A stretch of 5,937 nt of DNA from Candidatus Moraniibacteriota bacterium (GTDB lineage: Bacteria; Patescibacteriota; Minisyncoccia; Moranbacterales; DUUL01): NCBI GenBank assembly GCA_018399935.1, contig JAGYNP010000006.1:1-5937 (forward strand). Reading direction: 5' to 3'. Shown here piece after piece: positions 5,356-5,937 of the stretch (positions are counted from its first letter, which is position 1; every line of letters starts with the position of its first letter). The position numbers and the translations under genes were made by a program. The notes under the pieces are model-generated. The model was not told where the DNA came from. It did not search any database and saw nothing but the letters and a program-made list of their open reading frames with translations.

Positions 5356-5817
5356 ATGTTAACAATTAGATATCAAAGAATTGGAAAAAAGAATCATGCT
5401 CAATATAAAATTGTTGTGGCTGAAAAGTCTTTTTCAGTAAAAGGTAAGTTTGTTGAGTCTTTGGGAAGCTATGATCCTCATAGCAAGGAAACGATTTTAA
5501 AAGAAGATCGAATAAAACATTGGCTAGAAGTTGGAGCTCAATGTTCGGATTCAGTTCATAATTTATTAGTTTCTAAGGGTTTGGTTGAAGGGAAAAAAAG
5601 AAAAGTCAACATTCCAAAACCAGCTGAAACAGAAGAGATAGAGAAGTCTGAAGAGAAAGAAGAGGCTGTTGACGAGAGCAGTAAAGAAGATTCAGTGAAA
5701 GAAGAAGATCAACCAGCTGAAACCGAAGAAAAAGAGAAGAAAGAAGTTTCGAAAGAAGCAGAAAAAAAAGAAGAAAAATCTGCTGAACCAGAGACCAAGG
5801 AAGAAGATAAAAAATAA
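5356..5817 (+). CDS. rpsP: 30S ribosomal protein S16 with acidic C-terminal extension
   Basis: S16 is an early-binding 30S protein needed for small-subunit assembly. Residues 1-~85 are the S16 domain: MLTIRYQRIGKKNHAQYKIVVAE, then FVESLGSYDPHSKE, DRIKHWLEVGAQCSDSVHNLL and SKGLVEGKK. The usual bacterial protein is about 80-90 residues; this one has 153. Residues ~88-153 form a Glu/Lys-rich, low-complexity tail, with roughly 29 acidic residues against about 15 lysines, so it is net acidic and probably disordered. PAETEE occurs twice in it (89-94 and 120-125), also visible in DNA as CCAGCTGAAAC at 5620 and 5713. The ATG is fixed by the conserved N-terminus and has no Shine-Dalgarno. It has its own promoter and terminator, unlike the common rpsP-rimM-trmD-rplS operon, whose other members are absent here. 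Confidence 0.95.
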   Translation: MLTIRYQRIGKKNHAQYKIVVAEKSFSVKGKFVESLGSYDPHSKETILKEDRIKHWLEVGAQCSDSVHNLLVSKGLVEGKKRKVNIPKPAETEEIEKSEEKEEAVDESSKEDSVKEEDQPAETEEKEKKEVSKEAEKKEEKSAEPETKEEDKK

Positions 5818-5834
5818 TAAATTCTTTCAATATT

Positions 5835-5863
5835 AAAAAATCTCCAGAAATGGGGATTTTTTT
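5835..5863 (+). terminator. Intrinsic terminator of rpsP
   Basis: AAAAAATCTCC (5835-5845) pairs with GGGGATTTTTT (5852-5862) over 11 positions, with one T/G wobble and a 6-nt loop AGAAAT. A seven-T run (5857-5863) forms the 3' side and tail. It starts 17 nt after the rpsP stop codon. The A-run on the left makes it potentially usable from the other strand too. It is the only strong terminator in the window. Confidence 0.9.
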
Positions 5864-5937
5864 GTAGAGGGGGCTTATTTTTTAGTAATTTTTTATTAAA
5901 TTTAAATAGATATTGTTTATAAATTATAAATTCAAGG
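5864..5937. other. AT-rich right edge, no gene seen
   Basis: After a short G-run (5868-5873) the sequence is almost pure A/T with TATAAATTATAAAT-like stretches near the end that could include a -10 box for a gene outside the window. No reading frame or firm promoter pair is visible. Confidence 0.3.

Noticed and set aside
5606..5830. 74-codon leucine-rich open frame on the minus strand opposite rpsP
   Set aside because: It is the complement of the GAA/AAG-rich S16 tail; the apparent membrane-like composition is an artefact of that bias.

Overview
The window is an AT-rich bacterial segment with all five recognisable genes on the + strand: nusA, ppaC (family II inorganic pyrophosphatase), tig (trigger factor), clpP and rpsP (ribosomal protein S16). 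The best guess for the source is a Candidatus Patescibacteria (CPR) genome. The reasons are the NusA form (about 50 charged residues inserted in the N-terminal domain, then S1-KH-KH), the DHH-type pyrophosphatase, charged low-complexity tails on NusA and S16, strong A/T bias and almost no Shine-Dalgarno sequences. This rests on remembered family features, not a search. The genes read cleanly in the standard bacterial code: stops are TAA, TGA, TAA, TAG and TAA, with no in-frame TGA. That argues against the TGA=Gly lineages (Absconditabacteria, Gracilibacteria).

Layout. Positions 1-173 are non-coding and hold two diverged copies of a GC-richer repeat unit (12-54 and 70-113) followed by AT-rich DNA. 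A good sigma70-type promoter (174-202) has a dyad over its -10 and start site. It is followed by a structured leader of about 175 nt before nusA (384-1916). The leader contains a terminator-like hairpin with a U-tract (227-258), a long A/U hairpin (280-318) and a third hairpin (327-372) whose 3' arm contains the only Shine-Dalgarno-like GGGG before nusA. The genes ppaC (1962-2942) and tig (2974-4296) follow at 45 and 31 nt with no terminator seen, so nusA-ppaC-tig looks like one operon. A 154-bp gap with several inverted repeats precedes clpP (4451-5023). No clpX follows; a 332-bp AT-rich gap with palindromes leads to a second strong promoter (5293-5321) and rpsP (5356-5817). A convincing intrinsic terminator (5835-5863) closes rpsP.

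The genes are housekeeping functions of RNA and protein synthesis and quality control: transcription elongation and termination (NusA), removal of pyrophosphate released by polymerases and tRNA charging (PpaC), folding of nascent chains (trigger factor), proteolysis (ClpP) and 30S assembly (S16). I found no mobile element, CRISPR array, tRNA, rRNA or defence system. The most interesting signals are non-coding: the nusA promoter and leader, the 23-bp dyad abutting the clpP start codon, and the repeat pair at the left edge.
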